From: Pseudomonas yangonensis
GTDB taxonomy: Bacteria > Pseudomonadota > Gammaproteobacteria > Pseudomonadales > Pseudomonadaceae
Assembly: GCF_009932725.1 (NCBI RefSeq)
Contig: NZ_BLJU01000005.1
Span: 372,001 to 436,000 of the forward strand
DNA length: 64,000 nt
Reading direction: 5' to 3'
Positions within the stretch are counted from its first letter, which is position 1; every line of letters begins with the position of its first letter. Positions 52,301 to 61,282 of the stretch are shown piece after piece. The translations under genes were made by a program, and so were the position numbers. The notes beneath the pieces are model-generated. The model saw only the letters and a list, made by a program, of their open reading frames with translations. It was not told where the DNA came from and made no database searches.

Positions 52301-54188
52301 GCTGCTGGATGTCGACATCCAGGCCTTCGGCGTAGGTGAAGGCGAAGTCGTGAATCCAGAATTCGCGGCCGTCATTGCGGCGCAGCTTGTAGGGGAACTC
52401 GCCGAGCACGCGCAGGCCGAGGTTCTCCAGAATCGGCAGCACGTCGGACAGCGGCAGCGGCGTGTCGGCGTGGTACAGCTTGCAGTGCAGCTGTTGGTCG
52501 CCCTGCGCCAGCGGCTGGTAGAAGCTCATCACCAGCGGTTTTTCGTTGCTCAGGCTGAGCAGGTGCTGCATGTCCACCACCGCCGAATGCGGGGCGAAAC
52601 GCTCGCGGTAACCGGCCGGGAAGCCGCCGGGGAATTCGGCCAGCACACTGGTGCCCTGGGCTTCTCCGAGGCTTTCCACCATCAGGCTGGCGTAGTCGTC
52701 CTTCCACGAACGGCAGGCCTGGATGACTTCCTTCTCCAGCCGCACGGGGTCGATCTGGGTTTTGTTCTTCGGGTCGACGCGCAGGATGAACTGGACGCGC
52801 GCCAGCACCGATTCGGAGAAAAAGGTCCAGAACTCGCAATCGGTGGCCTGCAGACGATCCATCAGCACCTGCTGGATCTTCATCCGGGTTTCGGTGGAGT
52901 AGACGTCGCGCGGCACGTAGGCCAGGCAGTAGCAGAAGCGGCCGTAGGGATCGCGACGCAGGAACACGCGAATCTTGTTGCGTTCCTGAATCTGCACGAT
53001 GGCCAGGGCGGTGTTGAACAGGTCATCCACCGGGGTCTGGAACAGATCATCACGCGGCAGCACTTCCAGCACCTGGGCCAGTTCCTTGCCGAGGTGGGCG
53101 CTGCTGTCGAAGCCCGAGCGCTGCTTGATCACATCCACCTTGCGGCGGATGTAGGGGATGTTCCACACGCTTTCGGCGTACACCGCCGAGGTGTACAGAC
53201 CCATGAAGCGGCATTCCTTGACCACGTTGCCCTTGGCATCGAGTTCGCGGATGGAAACGAAATCCGGGTAGGCCGGACGGTGCACGCGGCTCGGCACCGC
53301 AGCCTTGGCAAAGGACAGCAGCTGCGGCTCGCGCAGGTAGGCCACCGCTTCCGGCTCGATGTGCAGTTCCTCGGCGGACAGTCCGGTGCGCAGGCGCTTG
53401 GACAGGCCCAGCAGGGATTTCTCGTCATAGACCATGGTGCCGCCATCGGCGGTCGGCGCGACGGTGAACTCTTCGTAACCGAGGAAGGTGAAGTGGTTGT
53501 CCAGCAGCCAGTTGAGGTAGACCTTGATTTCCTCCAGCTCGGTCTTGTCCACCTTGAGCTTGGCGCGATCCAGCCAGGCCAGCAGCTCGCGTGCCTTGGC
53601 CTTCATCGGCTGGAAGTCGGCGACGCTCATGCGCACGTCACCGAAGACTTCGTGAATGGCTTTCTCCAGGGTCTTCAGCTCGGCGGCGCTGGAGCAGCGA
53701 TCGATCTCCAGGAACATCAGCGCTTCCTGCAGCACGCCCTCGCCCTGGGTGCCACGCGGGAGGATTTCCAGCAACTGGCCATTCTGGTCGCGGCGCACGC
53801 TGAATACGCTGTTCTGCAGGGTGTGGATGCTGTAACCGTGGCGGTTCAGCTCCATGCGTACCGAGTCGACCAGAAACGGAATGTCGCCATGCAGGATTTC
53901 CACCGCGGTGTGGGTGGACTGCCAGCCGTGCTTCTCGTAATCGGGGTTGAACGCGCGCACCTGCGGCTTGGCGTGATCGAACTGCTCCAGCATGCGCCAG
54001 GCCGACAGGGTGCAACCGACCAGGTCGGACAGGCGCCGCTGGGTCAACTCCTCGAGGGCGATGATGCCGAAGAACTGTTCGGCGAAAAGGGCTACTTGTG
54101 GCAGCGCCTGCTCACTCACGTGCTGTGCCAGGGCCGCTTGCAGTTGGTGCTGGAAGTCGGCTTTGCTGGCCGCCGTAAAGAACGCCAT
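49347..54188 (-). CDS. gdhB: NAD-specific glutamate dehydrogenase, large (~180 kDa) type
   Basis: 1,613 aa. Oxidatively deaminates glutamate to 2-oxoglutarate with NAD+. The large class has a long N-terminal ACT-rich regulatory region (residues 1-~700), a catalytic domain (~720-1,250; RGGLRWSDREEDFRTE, VPMGAKGGFV, VGDKANDALRV) and a helical C-terminal domain. GIGDMAGDVFGNGM lies in the catalytic part. Length matches P. aeruginosa GdhB. Single gene with its own terminator. Confidence 0.96.
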   Translation of the reverse strand: MAFFTAASKADFQHQLQAALAQHVSEQALPQVALFAEQFFGIIALEELTQRRLSDLVGCTLSAWRMLEQFDHAKPQVRAFNPDYEKHGWQSTHTAVEILHGDIPFLVDSVRMELNRHGYSIHTLQNSVFSVRRDQNGQLLEILPRGTQGEGVLQEALMFLEIDRCSSAAELKTLEKAIHEVFGDVRMSVADFQPMKAKARELLAWLDRAKLKVDKTELEEIKVYLNWLLDNHFTFLGYEEFTVAPTADGGTMVYDEKSLLGLSKRLRTGLSAEELHIEPEAVAYLREPQLLSFAKAAVPSRVHRPAYPDFVSIRELDAKGNVVKECRFMGLYTSAVYAESVWNIPYIRRKVDVIKQRSGFDSSAHLGKELAQVLEVLPRDDLFQTPVDDLFNTALAIVQIQERNKIRVFLRRDPYGRFCYCLAYVPRDVYSTETRMKIQQVLMDRLQATDCEFWTFFSESVLARVQFILRVDPKNKTQIDPVRLEKEVIQACRSWKDDYASLMVESLGEAQGTSVLAEFPGGFPAGYRERFAPHSAVVDMQHLLSLSNEKPLVMSFYQPLAQGDQQLHCKLYHADTPLPLSDVLPILENLGLRVLGEFPYKLRRNDGREFWIHDFAFTYAEGLDVDIQQLNDTLQDAFIHIVGGEAENDAFNRLVLIAAMPWRDVALLRAYARYLKQIRLGFDLSYIASTLINHADIARELVRLFRTRFYLARKLTAEDLEDKQQKLEQAILAALDNVAVLNEDRILRRYLDLIKATLRTNFFQADASGVAKSYFSFKLSPRLIPEIPRPVPKFEIFVYSPRVEGVHLRFGDVARGGLRWSDREEDFRTEVLGLVKAQQVKNAVIVPMGAKGGFVPRKMPLGGSRDEVMAEGIACYRIFISGLLDITDNLKEGEVVPPVGVVRHDADDPYLVVAADKGTATFSDIANGIAAEYGFWLGDAFASGGSAGYDHKGMGITAKGGWVSVQRHFRERGIDVQKDNVTVIGIGDMAGDVFGNGMLLSDKLQLVAAFNHMHIFIDPNPDAARSFAERKRLFDLPRSSWADYDSKLISEGGGIFLRSAKSITITPQMKARFDIAADKLAPTELLNALLKAPVDLLWNGGIGTYVKSSKESHADVGDKANDALRVDGRELRAKVVGEGGNLGMTQLGRVEFGLHGGASNTDFIDNAGGVDCSDHEVNIKILLGEIVSGGDMTEKQRNKLLAEMTDDVSELVLGNNYKQTQALSLAERRARERVGEYKRLMNALESAGKLDRALEFLPSDEELNERATNGQGLTRPELSVLISYSKIDLKESLLKSLVPDDDYLAREMETAFPEILTEKFGDAMRRHRLKREIVSTQIANDLVNHMGITFVQRLKESTGMSAANVAGAYVIVRDLFRLPHWWAQIEALDYKVPAELQLQLMDELMRLGRRATRWFLRSRRNELDAARDVAHFAPRIEALVGRLDELLEGPAREQWLARYQSFVEAGTPEELARVVAGTSHLYTLLPIIEAADVTGKDTSEVATAYFAVGGALELSWYLQQITNLPVETNWQALAREAFRDDLDWQQRAITVSVLQMAEGPQEIEARVALWLDQHQRLVDRWKAMLVELRSATGTDYAMYAVANRELMDLAQSA

Positions 54189-54246
54189 GGTTTTGCTCCA
54201 TTGGGCTGATGGTTCGACAGAAGTCTGGATTGCTGTCGCAGGGTTT

Positions 54247-54389
54247 AGCAGGCTGTTGAAAACTACCTACGTTGCCATTGCTGCGTTAAAAACAGGCTCA
54301 AAATGCTCATTTACAACTCGTAAACTCCGCTTTTTCGCCTGTTTTCGCCTTGCACTGGCTGCCTCGCCTACGTTTTTCAATAGCCTGCT
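54247..54389. repeat. 143-bp palindromic element with near-perfect terminal repeats
   Basis: AGCAGGCTGTTGAAAA at the left end and its inverted counterpart (TTTTTCAATAGCCTGCT) at the right. The centre repeats words found at 45262-45345. MITE-like dispersed repeat. Confidence 0.7.
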
Positions 54390-54826
54390 CGTTCAACGTT
54401 AGTCCATGAAGCGACAATGACACTTGCAAGTCGCATGCGGACCAGCGTGAAGGCGGGCGACCAGGTGGTCACACTTAATCGGCGAGCTTAACGAGGGACG
54501 CCCTGCCACCGCTTGCGGCGCTGCGACATTTTCTTTCAAGGCTGCACCGAGACGGTGCATGACTACAGAACAGACCGACCGGTAAGCCATTCTGTGGGGT
54601 ATGGCAACCGCAACCACATGCGCCCCGGTCCTGCTGCGTGACAACGCCATTTGAATCCGCTACGCCAGGGTTCGCGGGGACACTTCCGATCGCGCGCAAG
54701 AGCCTGAGCCGGGTCTGTAAACCACCCACGCATAAAACGCCCACACAGCCATAGACTTTTAATCAAGTTGTATGACAACTTGCCGATTCCTAAGAATCAT
54801 CCACAAGAAGATGGCGAGGCCTTATC
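54390..54826. other. Intergenic stretch upstream of the chemoreceptor
   Basis: No convincing gene on either strand; short frames lack ribosome sites. Presumably holds the chemoreceptor promoter. Confidence 0.5.
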
Positions 54827-56710
54827 GTGAATTTTTCACTGTCCTGGCAACAAAAATTCCGCGCCCTGATCGCGCTCACCCTGATCAGTCTGACCCTCAT
54901 GGCAGCCGCCTCGTTATGGTCCAGCCACCGTCTCAGCAGCGCGCTGCAGGCGCGAGAACAGGCGGCTGCCTATGCCAGCGCCAGTACCCAGCTGATGAAC
55001 CGCTGGTGGCAGCAGAACGCTCTGCGCCAGCAAATCACCCCGGAAAGGCAGGAGGACTTCAACGATGGGCTCAACGAATTGCAGGAACTCATCGGACAAC
55101 TGTTGACGCAAGCCCAGGCTCTGGAAGATGACGTCACTTTGCAACAAGCTCAGCAGATCCAGGCCGCGCTGCTCGAGGAACTGGCTCAGCAACGCCAGTG
55201 GCTGACGCTCAATCAGGCCCTGGGCCTGACACCATTCGAAGGCCAGCGCAAAACGCTGACGGAGAGGGGCAAGGCGTTGGAAGCGATCAGCTTCGACCTG
55301 ATCAAGCCCTTTATCGCCAGCGCCCTGAGCAGCCAGCGTGACTATCTGTCGACATTCGATCCGGCCTACGCCCAGATTGCTCTGACGGCGATCGGCAAAC
55401 TGCAGGAGCAGATTGCGGACCTCGAATGGGAGCAGACGCCGATCGGCAAGAATGTGCAGGGCTACGCTCAGGCTTTCGCGGACATCCACGGCAATATCGA
55501 ACGCATCAACGCGACCAACCAGCGCCTACGCCAACTGGGCGAGCAATTGCAGACGCGTATCGATGAACAGGCGCAAGCGCTGCAAAGCGGCCTGCTGCTG
55601 CGGCGTAGCCAGGAAGCCGAACAGGCTCGCCTGTCCGCGCTGTGGATGATGGGGCTGAGTTTCCTCGCCGTCGCCGCCCTGCTCTGCTTCACCCTGCTGC
55701 AGGCCTCACGCACCCTGGTCACTCGGCTACGCAACGTGATCCAGCTGCTCACGCAGGTCGCCTCCGGCGATCTCACCGGCAAGCTGTACGTGGGGAGCAA
55801 CCCGCGCGACGAGTTCAATCAGTTGGCCGACGCCGCCAACCGCATGATTCAGGGCATCGGCGGCATCGTTGCCGAAGTGGTGCGTGCCAACGGCGAGCTG
55901 AGCCGCCTGCATAACCACCTGGGCGATGCCATGCGTCAGTTGGGCGACAACAGTACCCAGGTGGAAATGCAGACCGAGCAGGCCGCCTCGGCCTCGCACC
56001 AGATCAGCGCCACACTCAATGACATGGCGCAACGCACCGCGGAAGTCGGTAGCGCCACCACCAGCGCCTACGATGCGGCGCGCAACGGCGGCGAGGTGAT
56101 AGCCGCCAGCCTAGACAGCATGAGTCGCCTGGCGCAGCTGATCCAGGACACCCACAGCCAGGTCGACGCCCTCGGCCAAAGCAGTGCACGGGTCAACGGT
56201 ATCGTCGACGTGATCAACAGCCTCGCCGATCAGACCAACCTGCTCGCGCTCAATGCGGCCATCGAGGCTGCCCGTGCGGGCGAAGCCGGTCGAGGCTTCT
56301 CGGTGGTGGCTGATGAGGTGCGCTCGCTGGCACAGAAAACCGTCGCCGCGACCACTGACATCAGCGCCATCGTCGGTGAATTCCAGCAGCAGACCCGACA
56401 CATGCACCAGTTGATGAGCAACGGCCTGAACCTGGCCGCCGACAGCGAACGACATGCCGCTCAGGTGGCGGATGCGATCACCTCCATCACCTCGGCGATG
56501 GAACGACTGACCGGCGAAATGAATCAGGTCGTGGTGGCCATCGAGGAAGTCTCCACCACCACCGAGGACATTGCCGACAAGATGGAAACCATCCATGTGC
56601 ATACCGGGCAGAGCAAGGACCTGCGCCACACCTTAGGCGGTCACACCGAGGGGCTGTCGTCCCAGGTGGACGCCTTGGGACGCAGCGCCAGCCAGTTCCG
56701 CCTGGCCTGA
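54827..56710 (+). CDS. Methyl-accepting chemotaxis protein with helical (HBM-type) sensor
   Basis: 627 aa. TM1 at ~12-32 ([18 protein letters not shown]), a ~235-residue all-helical periplasmic domain (HBM-like by length and Gln/Leu-rich helices), TM2 ~268-292 ([20 protein letters not shown]), HAMP (~293-345), signalling domain with the hairpin tip [20 protein letters not shown] and [18 protein letters not shown]. Starts at GTG 54827. Ligand not predictable; HBM sensors often bind organic acids. No C-terminal CheR pentapeptide. Confidence 0.93.
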   Translation: MNFSLSWQQKFRALIALTLISLTLMAAASLWSSHRLSSALQAREQAAAYASASTQLMNRWWQQNALRQQITPERQEDFNDGLNELQELIGQLLTQAQALEDDVTLQQAQQIQAALLEELAQQRQWLTLNQALGLTPFEGQRKTLTERGKALEAISFDLIKPFIASALSSQRDYLSTFDPAYAQIALTAIGKLQEQIADLEWEQTPIGKNVQGYAQAFADIHGNIERINATNQRLRQLGEQLQTRIDEQAQALQSGLLLRRSQEAEQARLSALWMMGLSFLAVAALLCFTLLQASRTLVTRLRNVIQLLTQVASGDLTGKLYVGSNPRDEFNQLADAANRMIQGIGGIVAEVVRANGELSRLHNHLGDAMRQLGDNSTQVEMQTEQAASASHQISATLNDMAQRTAEVGSATTSAYDAARNGGEVIAASLDSMSRLAQLIQDTHSQVDALGQSSARVNGIVDVINSLADQTNLLALNAAIEAARAGEAGRGFSVVADEVRSLAQKTVAATTDISAIVGEFQQQTRHMHQLMSNGLNLAADSERHAAQVADAITSITSAMERLTGEMNQVVVAIEEVSTTTEDIADKMETIHVHTGQSKDLRHTLGGHTEGLSSQVDALGRSASQFRLA

Positions 56711-56977
56711 GCCGGCTGTTTTTTGCTGGACGCCCCCGACATGCCGCTGAAAAATGACGCCAGGGGATGACGACCATGTCCGTCCCCAATCGCGCCACTA
56801 TGGCTTACCAAAGCTCGCAGGAGGAACGCCCCGCGTGAACGACATGCTTGTGCATTGCGCTGTTGGCGCACGCTTGCGGGCCCGGATCATGGGCCGCGAT
56901 GCCAGGACCACACCCCGCCATAACTCGGTGGCTGCCGTGCAACATATCCGCCAGCCCCTCGACGGCCCGGTTCAGGC

Positions 56978-57691
56978 ATGAAGGGGCCCCACGCCCGGCT
57001 GGAAGTCGCCGGCATCGACAGCCTGATCCTGCGCCTGTTCGACCATATCGATGAAGCCAACCTGCCGTGGATGCTGGCGGCGCGTGCACGTCTGCAGGAG
57101 GCGTTCGGCAACGCGCTGATCGATCTGGTGCCCTCCTACACTACGCTGCTGCTGCACTACGACCTGTGCCAGCTCGACAGCGAGCAGGCGCGAGCGAAGA
57201 TCGCCGGGGCGCTCGATGGCTTGCAGCCTGGCGATCTGCAGGGCGGCCGCGAACACCAGTTGCCCACCTGGTACGACCGCAGCGTCGGCCCGGAGCTGCA
57301 ACTGCTCGCCCGGCGCAGCGGACTCAGCGAAGCCGAAGTGATCGCCCGGCACAGTGGCCATGCCTATCAGGTATTCGCCCTGGGTTTCGCGCCCGGCTTC
57401 GCTTTCATGGGCCTGGTCGAGGAAATTCTCGCCGCGCCGCGCCTGAGCACGCCGCGCAAGCGCATCGCCGCCGGCAGCGTCGGCATCGCCGAACGGCAGA
57501 CGGCCGCGTACCCGGCAGTTTCCCCCGGCGGCTGGAACCTCATCGGGCGCACACCAAGCCGCCTGTTCGGCAGCGATATCGAGGGTTACAGCCTGCTGCA
57601 ACCGGGTGATCGCGTGCGCTTCGTGCCCATCGAGCGCGCCGAATTCGTCCGCCTGGGCGGTGATGACAGTCCGCTGGAGGCCAACCAATGA
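56978..57691 (+). CDS. pxpB: 5-oxoprolinase subunit B (KipI-like)
   Basis: 237 aa. With PxpC (and PxpA) hydrolyses 5-oxoproline to glutamate using ATP. Motifs: VPSYTTLLLHYD, SGHAYQVFALGFAPGFAFMG, TPRKRIAAGSVGIAERQTAA and the SPGGWNLIGRTP signature. Overlaps pxpC by 4 nt. No pxpA (LamB/YcsF) gene lies within the window; 56711-56977 upstream has only short frames. Confidence 0.94.
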   Translation: MKGPHARLEVAGIDSLILRLFDHIDEANLPWMLAARARLQEAFGNALIDLVPSYTTLLLHYDLCQLDSEQARAKIAGALDGLQPGDLQGGREHQLPTWYDRSVGPELQLLARRSGLSEAEVIARHSGHAYQVFALGFAPGFAFMGLVEEILAAPRLSTPRKRIAAGSVGIAERQTAAYPAVSPGGWNLIGRTPSRLFGSDIEGYSLLQPGDRVRFVPIERAEFVRLGGDDSPLEANQ

Positions 57692-58617
57692 GCGCCATCG
57701 ATGGCGGCCTGCGTGTATTGCGCAGCAGCCCTTTCATTCACCTGCAGGATGCTGGCCGCTTCGGTGTTCGCCATCTCGGCGTAACCCAGTGCGGCGCCCT
57801 GGACTGGATCGCCCATCGCTGGGCCAACTGGCTGCTGGGCAACCCGCTCACCGCCGCGGTGGTGGAGATCACCCTGGGCAACGTCGAGTTCGAATGCACT
57901 CGCGACGCCACACTGGCGCTGACCGGGGCCGACCTCGGCGCACGGCTGGACGATCAGCCGCTGGCGCCCTGGCGCAGCTTCGACGTGCGCAAGGGCCAGC
58001 GCCTGAGCTTCGCCCAACCGCGCCAGGGCGCGCGCGCCTACCTGGCCGCTCCAGGTGGATTGCAGGCGCCGCTGGTGCTTGGCAGCTGCGCCAGCATGCT
58101 GCGCGAAGGCCTCGGTGGTTTGCACGGCGATGGCCGCGCCATCGCTGTCGGCGATGCCCTGGGTTGGAGCAGCAGCGCCAAGGCAACGAGGCAGATGCCC
58201 GCCGAGTACATTCCCGAGTACCAGAGCACGCCCCGCCTGCAGCTGGTGCTGGGCGCGCAGATCGGCGACTTCCGCGGCCAGAGTCTGTTCGATGCGTTCA
58301 ACAGCGAGTGGCTGATCGACCAGCGTGCCGACCGCATGGGCATTCGTCTCAACGGTCCGCAGCTGCAATGCCAACGTAGCTCGATGATCTCCGAGGGCAT
58401 TCCCCTGGGCGCCGTCCAGGTGCCGCCGGATGGCCAGCCGATCGTCCTGCTCAACGACCGCCAGACCATCGGCGGCTACCCGCGCCTGGGTGCGCTGACG
58501 CCGCAGGCCGTGGCGCGGCTGGCGCAATGCCTGCCAGGCCAGACGCTGTACCTGGCGCCCATCACCCAGGACCGCGCACAGCTTGCCCAGCGCCGGCTAC
58601 TGGCGCAGTGGCAATAA
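57688..58617 (+). CDS. pxpC: 5-oxoprolinase subunit C (KipA-like, biotin-dependent carboxylase-like)
   Basis: 309 aa. Partner of PxpB. LQDAGRFGVRHLGVTQCGAL, the NPLTAAVVEITLG segment, GARAYLAAPGGL, DRMGIRLNGPQL, EGIPLGAVQVPPDGQPIVLL and DRQTIGGYPRLG are all conserved. The 4-bp overlap with pxpB shows coupling. A gap of ~170 bp separates it from the MoxR operon. Confidence 0.94.
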   Translation: MSAIDGGLRVLRSSPFIHLQDAGRFGVRHLGVTQCGALDWIAHRWANWLLGNPLTAAVVEITLGNVEFECTRDATLALTGADLGARLDDQPLAPWRSFDVRKGQRLSFAQPRQGARAYLAAPGGLQAPLVLGSCASMLREGLGGLHGDGRAIAVGDALGWSSSAKATRQMPAEYIPEYQSTPRLQLVLGAQIGDFRGQSLFDAFNSEWLIDQRADRMGIRLNGPQLQCQRSSMISEGIPLGAVQVPPDGQPIVLLNDRQTIGGYPRLGALTPQAVARLAQCLPGQTLYLAPITQDRAQLAQRRLLAQWQ

Positions 58618-58783
58618 GCTCCGTCCTGGACGACGGTGGGCGCTGGCGACCTGCCTCGCATTTCTGTTGCCAGAGCGTTCATGACCAGCGCCGCTGATAG
58701 CGGCTGAAGAGGCAAATGCATTAAAGTCGGCGGTCTGCACGCGCGGCTTCGCAAGCCCGCTCATCCGCCAGAAGAGCCCGACG

Positions 58784-59743
58784 ATGGAACACCGTGAAGC
58801 GCTGGTCGCGTTACGCCAATTTCTCTCCACCCAGATTCTCGGCCAGGACAAGCTCATCGAGCGCCTGCTGATCGCCCTGCTCGCCGACGGCCACCTGCTG
58901 GTCGAAGGCGCCCCCGGCCTGGCCAAGACCAAGGCGATCAAGGAGCTGGCCGAAGGCATCGAAGGCGAGTTCCATCGCATCCAGTTCACCCCGGACCTGC
59001 TGCCTGCGGACATCACCGGCACCGAGATCTATCGCCCGGAAACCGGCAGTTTCGTGTTCCAGCAGGGGCCGATCTTCCACAATCTGGTGCTGGCCGACGA
59101 GATCAACCGCGCCCCGGCCAAGGTGCAGTCGGCGCTGCTCGAGGCCATGGCCGAACGCCAGGTTTCCGTAGGCCGCTCGACCTATGACCTGTCGCCGCTG
59201 TTTCTGGTCATGGCCACGCAGAACCCCATCGAGCAGGAAGGCACCTATCCGCTGCCCGAAGCGCAGCTCGACCGCTTCCTGATGCACGTGAAGATCGGTT
59301 TTCCCGATGCGGCGGTGGAGCGCAAGATCCTCGCCCAGGCCCGTGGCGATGCGCTCAATGGCGAAGCCAAACCCGAGCACCGGGTCAGCCAGCAGGCGGT
59401 GTTCGCCGCACGCAAGGAAATCCTCGGCCTGTACATGGCTGATGCCGTGGAGGAGTACCTGGTGCAACTGGTAATGGCCAGCCGTACCCCAGCCAAGTTC
59501 GACGCCGAGCTGGCCGACTGGATCGCCTATGGCGCCAGCCCGCGCGGTTCCATCGCCCTCGATCGCTGCGCGCGTGCTCATGCCTGGCTGGCCGGGCGCG
59601 ACTTCGTCAGCCCGGAAGATATCCAGGCGGTGCTGTTCGACGTGCTGCGCCACCGCATCATCCTGTCCTTCGAGGCCGAAGCCTCGGGCGTCGATCAGGA
59701 TCGCGTGATCCAGCGCATCCTCGACGTGGTGGCGGTGGCCTGA
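58784..59743 (+). CDS. MoxR-type AAA+ ATPase
   Basis: 319 aa. LLVEGAPGLAKTKAIKELAE (Walker A), LVLADEINRAPAKVQSALLE (Walker B), MATQNPIEQEGTYPLPEAQL (sensor 1). MoxR ATPases act as chaperones for VWA-domain partners; here it heads a MoxR-DUF58-DUF4381-VWA-VWA operon, the Bat-type aerotolerance/stress layout. A ~100-bp gap with a REP element lies before the next gene. Confidence 0.94.
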   Translation: MEHREALVALRQFLSTQILGQDKLIERLLIALLADGHLLVEGAPGLAKTKAIKELAEGIEGEFHRIQFTPDLLPADITGTEIYRPETGSFVFQQGPIFHNLVLADEINRAPAKVQSALLEAMAERQVSVGRSTYDLSPLFLVMATQNPIEQEGTYPLPEAQLDRFLMHVKIGFPDAAVERKILAQARGDALNGEAKPEHRVSQQAVFAARKEILGLYMADAVEEYLVQLVMASRTPAKFDAELADWIAYGASPRGSIALDRCARAHAWLAGRDFVSPEDIQAVLFDVLRHRIILSFEAEASGVDQDRVIQRILDVVAVA

Positions 59744-59772
59744 TGCAACCGCGCGACCTGCGCTCGTCCCGC

Positions 59773-59831
59773 GTAGCCCGCATGCAATCCGGGACTGATC
59801 ACGCTGCCTTCCCGGATTGCATCCGGGCTAC
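59773..59831. repeat. REP palindrome
   Basis: GTAGCCCGCATGCAATCCGG ... CCGGATTGCATCCGGGCTAC, same family as the cluster at 48.9-49.3 kb, here inside an operon. Confidence 0.85.
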
Positions 59832-59843
59832 GGGCTGAAGCCC

Positions 59844-60791
59844 ATGCAAGCCCCGGCCGGCAACCCCGGCATCCATATCAGCCTCGGCGAGCTCATCGAC
59901 ATGCGCCACAAGGTGCATGAGGTGCCGCTGTTCTCCACTCCGGCCCGGCGCAGCCCGCTGACGGGCCTGCATCATTCCAAGCTGCGCGGCCGTGGTGTGG
60001 ACTTCGACCAGGTGCGCGTCTACCAACCGGGCGACGACGTGCGCACCATCGACTGGCGCGTCACCGCGCGCACCCAGGAGCCGCACACCAAGCTGTTCCA
60101 TGAGGAGCGCGAGCGCCCCATCTTCATCATCAGCGAACAGAGCCAGCGCCTGTTCTTCGGCTCCGGCCTGTGCTTCAAGTCGGTGCTGGCTGCGCGCGCC
60201 GCAGCGCTGATCGGTTGGGCCGCGCTGGGCCACAACGACCGCATCGGCGGCCTGGTATTCGCCGACAACGAGCATCACGAGGTCAAACCACGGCGCAGCA
60301 AGCAGAGTCTGCTGCAACTGCTCAACCTGCTGGCCCGCGCCAACCAGGCGCTGGGCCCAGAGAGCCAGGCCAGTGCCGGCCGCGACAACTTCGGCCTGGC
60401 CCTGCGTCGCGCCCGCGAGGTGCTGCGACCGGGTAGCCTGGTGATCGTACTGTGCGATGAGCGTGCCCTCAGCGACAATGCCGAGCAGCAGTTGACGCTG
60501 CTCGCGCGCCACACCGACCTGCTGCTGCTGCCGCTGTCCGATCCACTCGATCACGCTCTGCCGGCAGCCGGTCTGCTGCGTTTTACCCAAGGTGGCGCAC
60601 AGCTGGAACTGGACAGCCACAACGGCGACCTGCGCCAGGCTTATCGTGCCCAGGCCCAGGCGCGTGAGGCGCGCTGGCAGCGTCTGGCGCAGAAACTCGG
60701 TGTGCCGCTGCTGCCTTTGAGCACGCAGCTCGAACTGGTCGAGCAGCTGCAGGAACAGCTCAGCACCCTGCACGCGAGAAGATCCCTATGA
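59844..60791 (+). CDS. DUF58 domain protein of the MoxR operon
   Basis: 315 aa. The DUF58 signature RGRGVDFDQVRVYQPGDDVR followed by IDWRVTARTQEPHTKLFHEE is present, with a VWA-like remainder (PIFIISEQSQRLFFGSG, GSLVIVLCDERAL). Usual partner of MoxR. ATG 59844 chosen; the frame opens at 59817 inside the REP. Overlaps the next gene by 4 nt. Confidence 0.9.
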   Translation: MQAPAGNPGIHISLGELIDMRHKVHEVPLFSTPARRSPLTGLHHSKLRGRGVDFDQVRVYQPGDDVRTIDWRVTARTQEPHTKLFHEERERPIFIISEQSQRLFFGSGLCFKSVLAARAAALIGWAALGHNDRIGGLVFADNEHHEVKPRRSKQSLLQLLNLLARANQALGPESQASAGRDNFGLALRRAREVLRPGSLVIVLCDERALSDNAEQQLTLLARHTDLLLLPLSDPLDHALPAAGLLRFTQGGAQLELDSHNGDLRQAYRAQAQAREARWQRLAQKLGVPLLPLSTQLELVEQLQEQLSTLHARRSL

Positions 60792-61282
60792 ACCCCATCG
60801 ACCAGTTGCAGCCGCTGATCGACCCGGCCCCAGTGCCCTGGTGGCCACCGGCACCGGGCTGGTGGTTGCTCGCCGTATTGCTGCCGTTGGTGGGGTGGGG
60901 ACTGTGGCGCCTGCTGCGCAACTGGCGGCGTCGACCGCCCAAAGCGGCAGCGGAGCAGGCGCTCGACCCACTGCGCCAGGCGGCGCTCGACGAGCTGGCC
61001 ACCTTGCGCAAACCCTATGACGGCGCCCCTGCCGGCCCCTGGCTGCAGCAGCTCAACGCCCTGCTCAAGCGCCTGTGCCGCGAACGCTACCCGGACAGCG
61101 CCAGCCACACCCTGAGCAGCCGAGCCTGGCTGGCCTTTCTCGACAACCGCTGCCCGGCAGCGGGCCTGACCCGCTGGATGATCCTCGTCGATGGCGGCTA
61201 CAGGCCACAATGCACGCTGAGCGACAAAGCCATCGCGGAACTCGATCAGGCCGTCGCCACCTGGATTCGCAAGCATGTTTGA
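60788..61282 (+). CDS. DUF4381 domain membrane protein
   Basis: 164 aa. N-terminal PWWPPAPGWWLLAVLLPLVG gives one membrane helix with the Trp/Pro-rich lead typical of DUF4381; the rest is cytosolic and helical. Fixed member of the MoxR-VWA operon; overlaps neighbours on both sides. Confidence 0.88.
   Translation: MNPIDQLQPLIDPAPVPWWPPAPGWWLLAVLLPLVGWGLWRLLRNWRRRPPKAAAEQALDPLRQAALDELATLRKPYDGAPAGPWLQQLNALLKRLCRERYPDSASHTLSSRAWLAFLDNRCPAAGLTRWMILVDGGYRPQCTLSDKAIAELDQAVATWIRKHV

Noticed and set aside
49329..54209. 1,626-codon frame antisense to glutamate dehydrogenase
   Set aside because: Shadow of gdhB: His/Gln/Ala-rich product, no domain, no ribosome site; the opposite strand encodes a complete known enzyme.
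56754..56981. 75-codon frame before pxpB as a pxpA remnant
   Set aside because: No YcsF/LamB motif is recognisable; composition is that of a chance frame.
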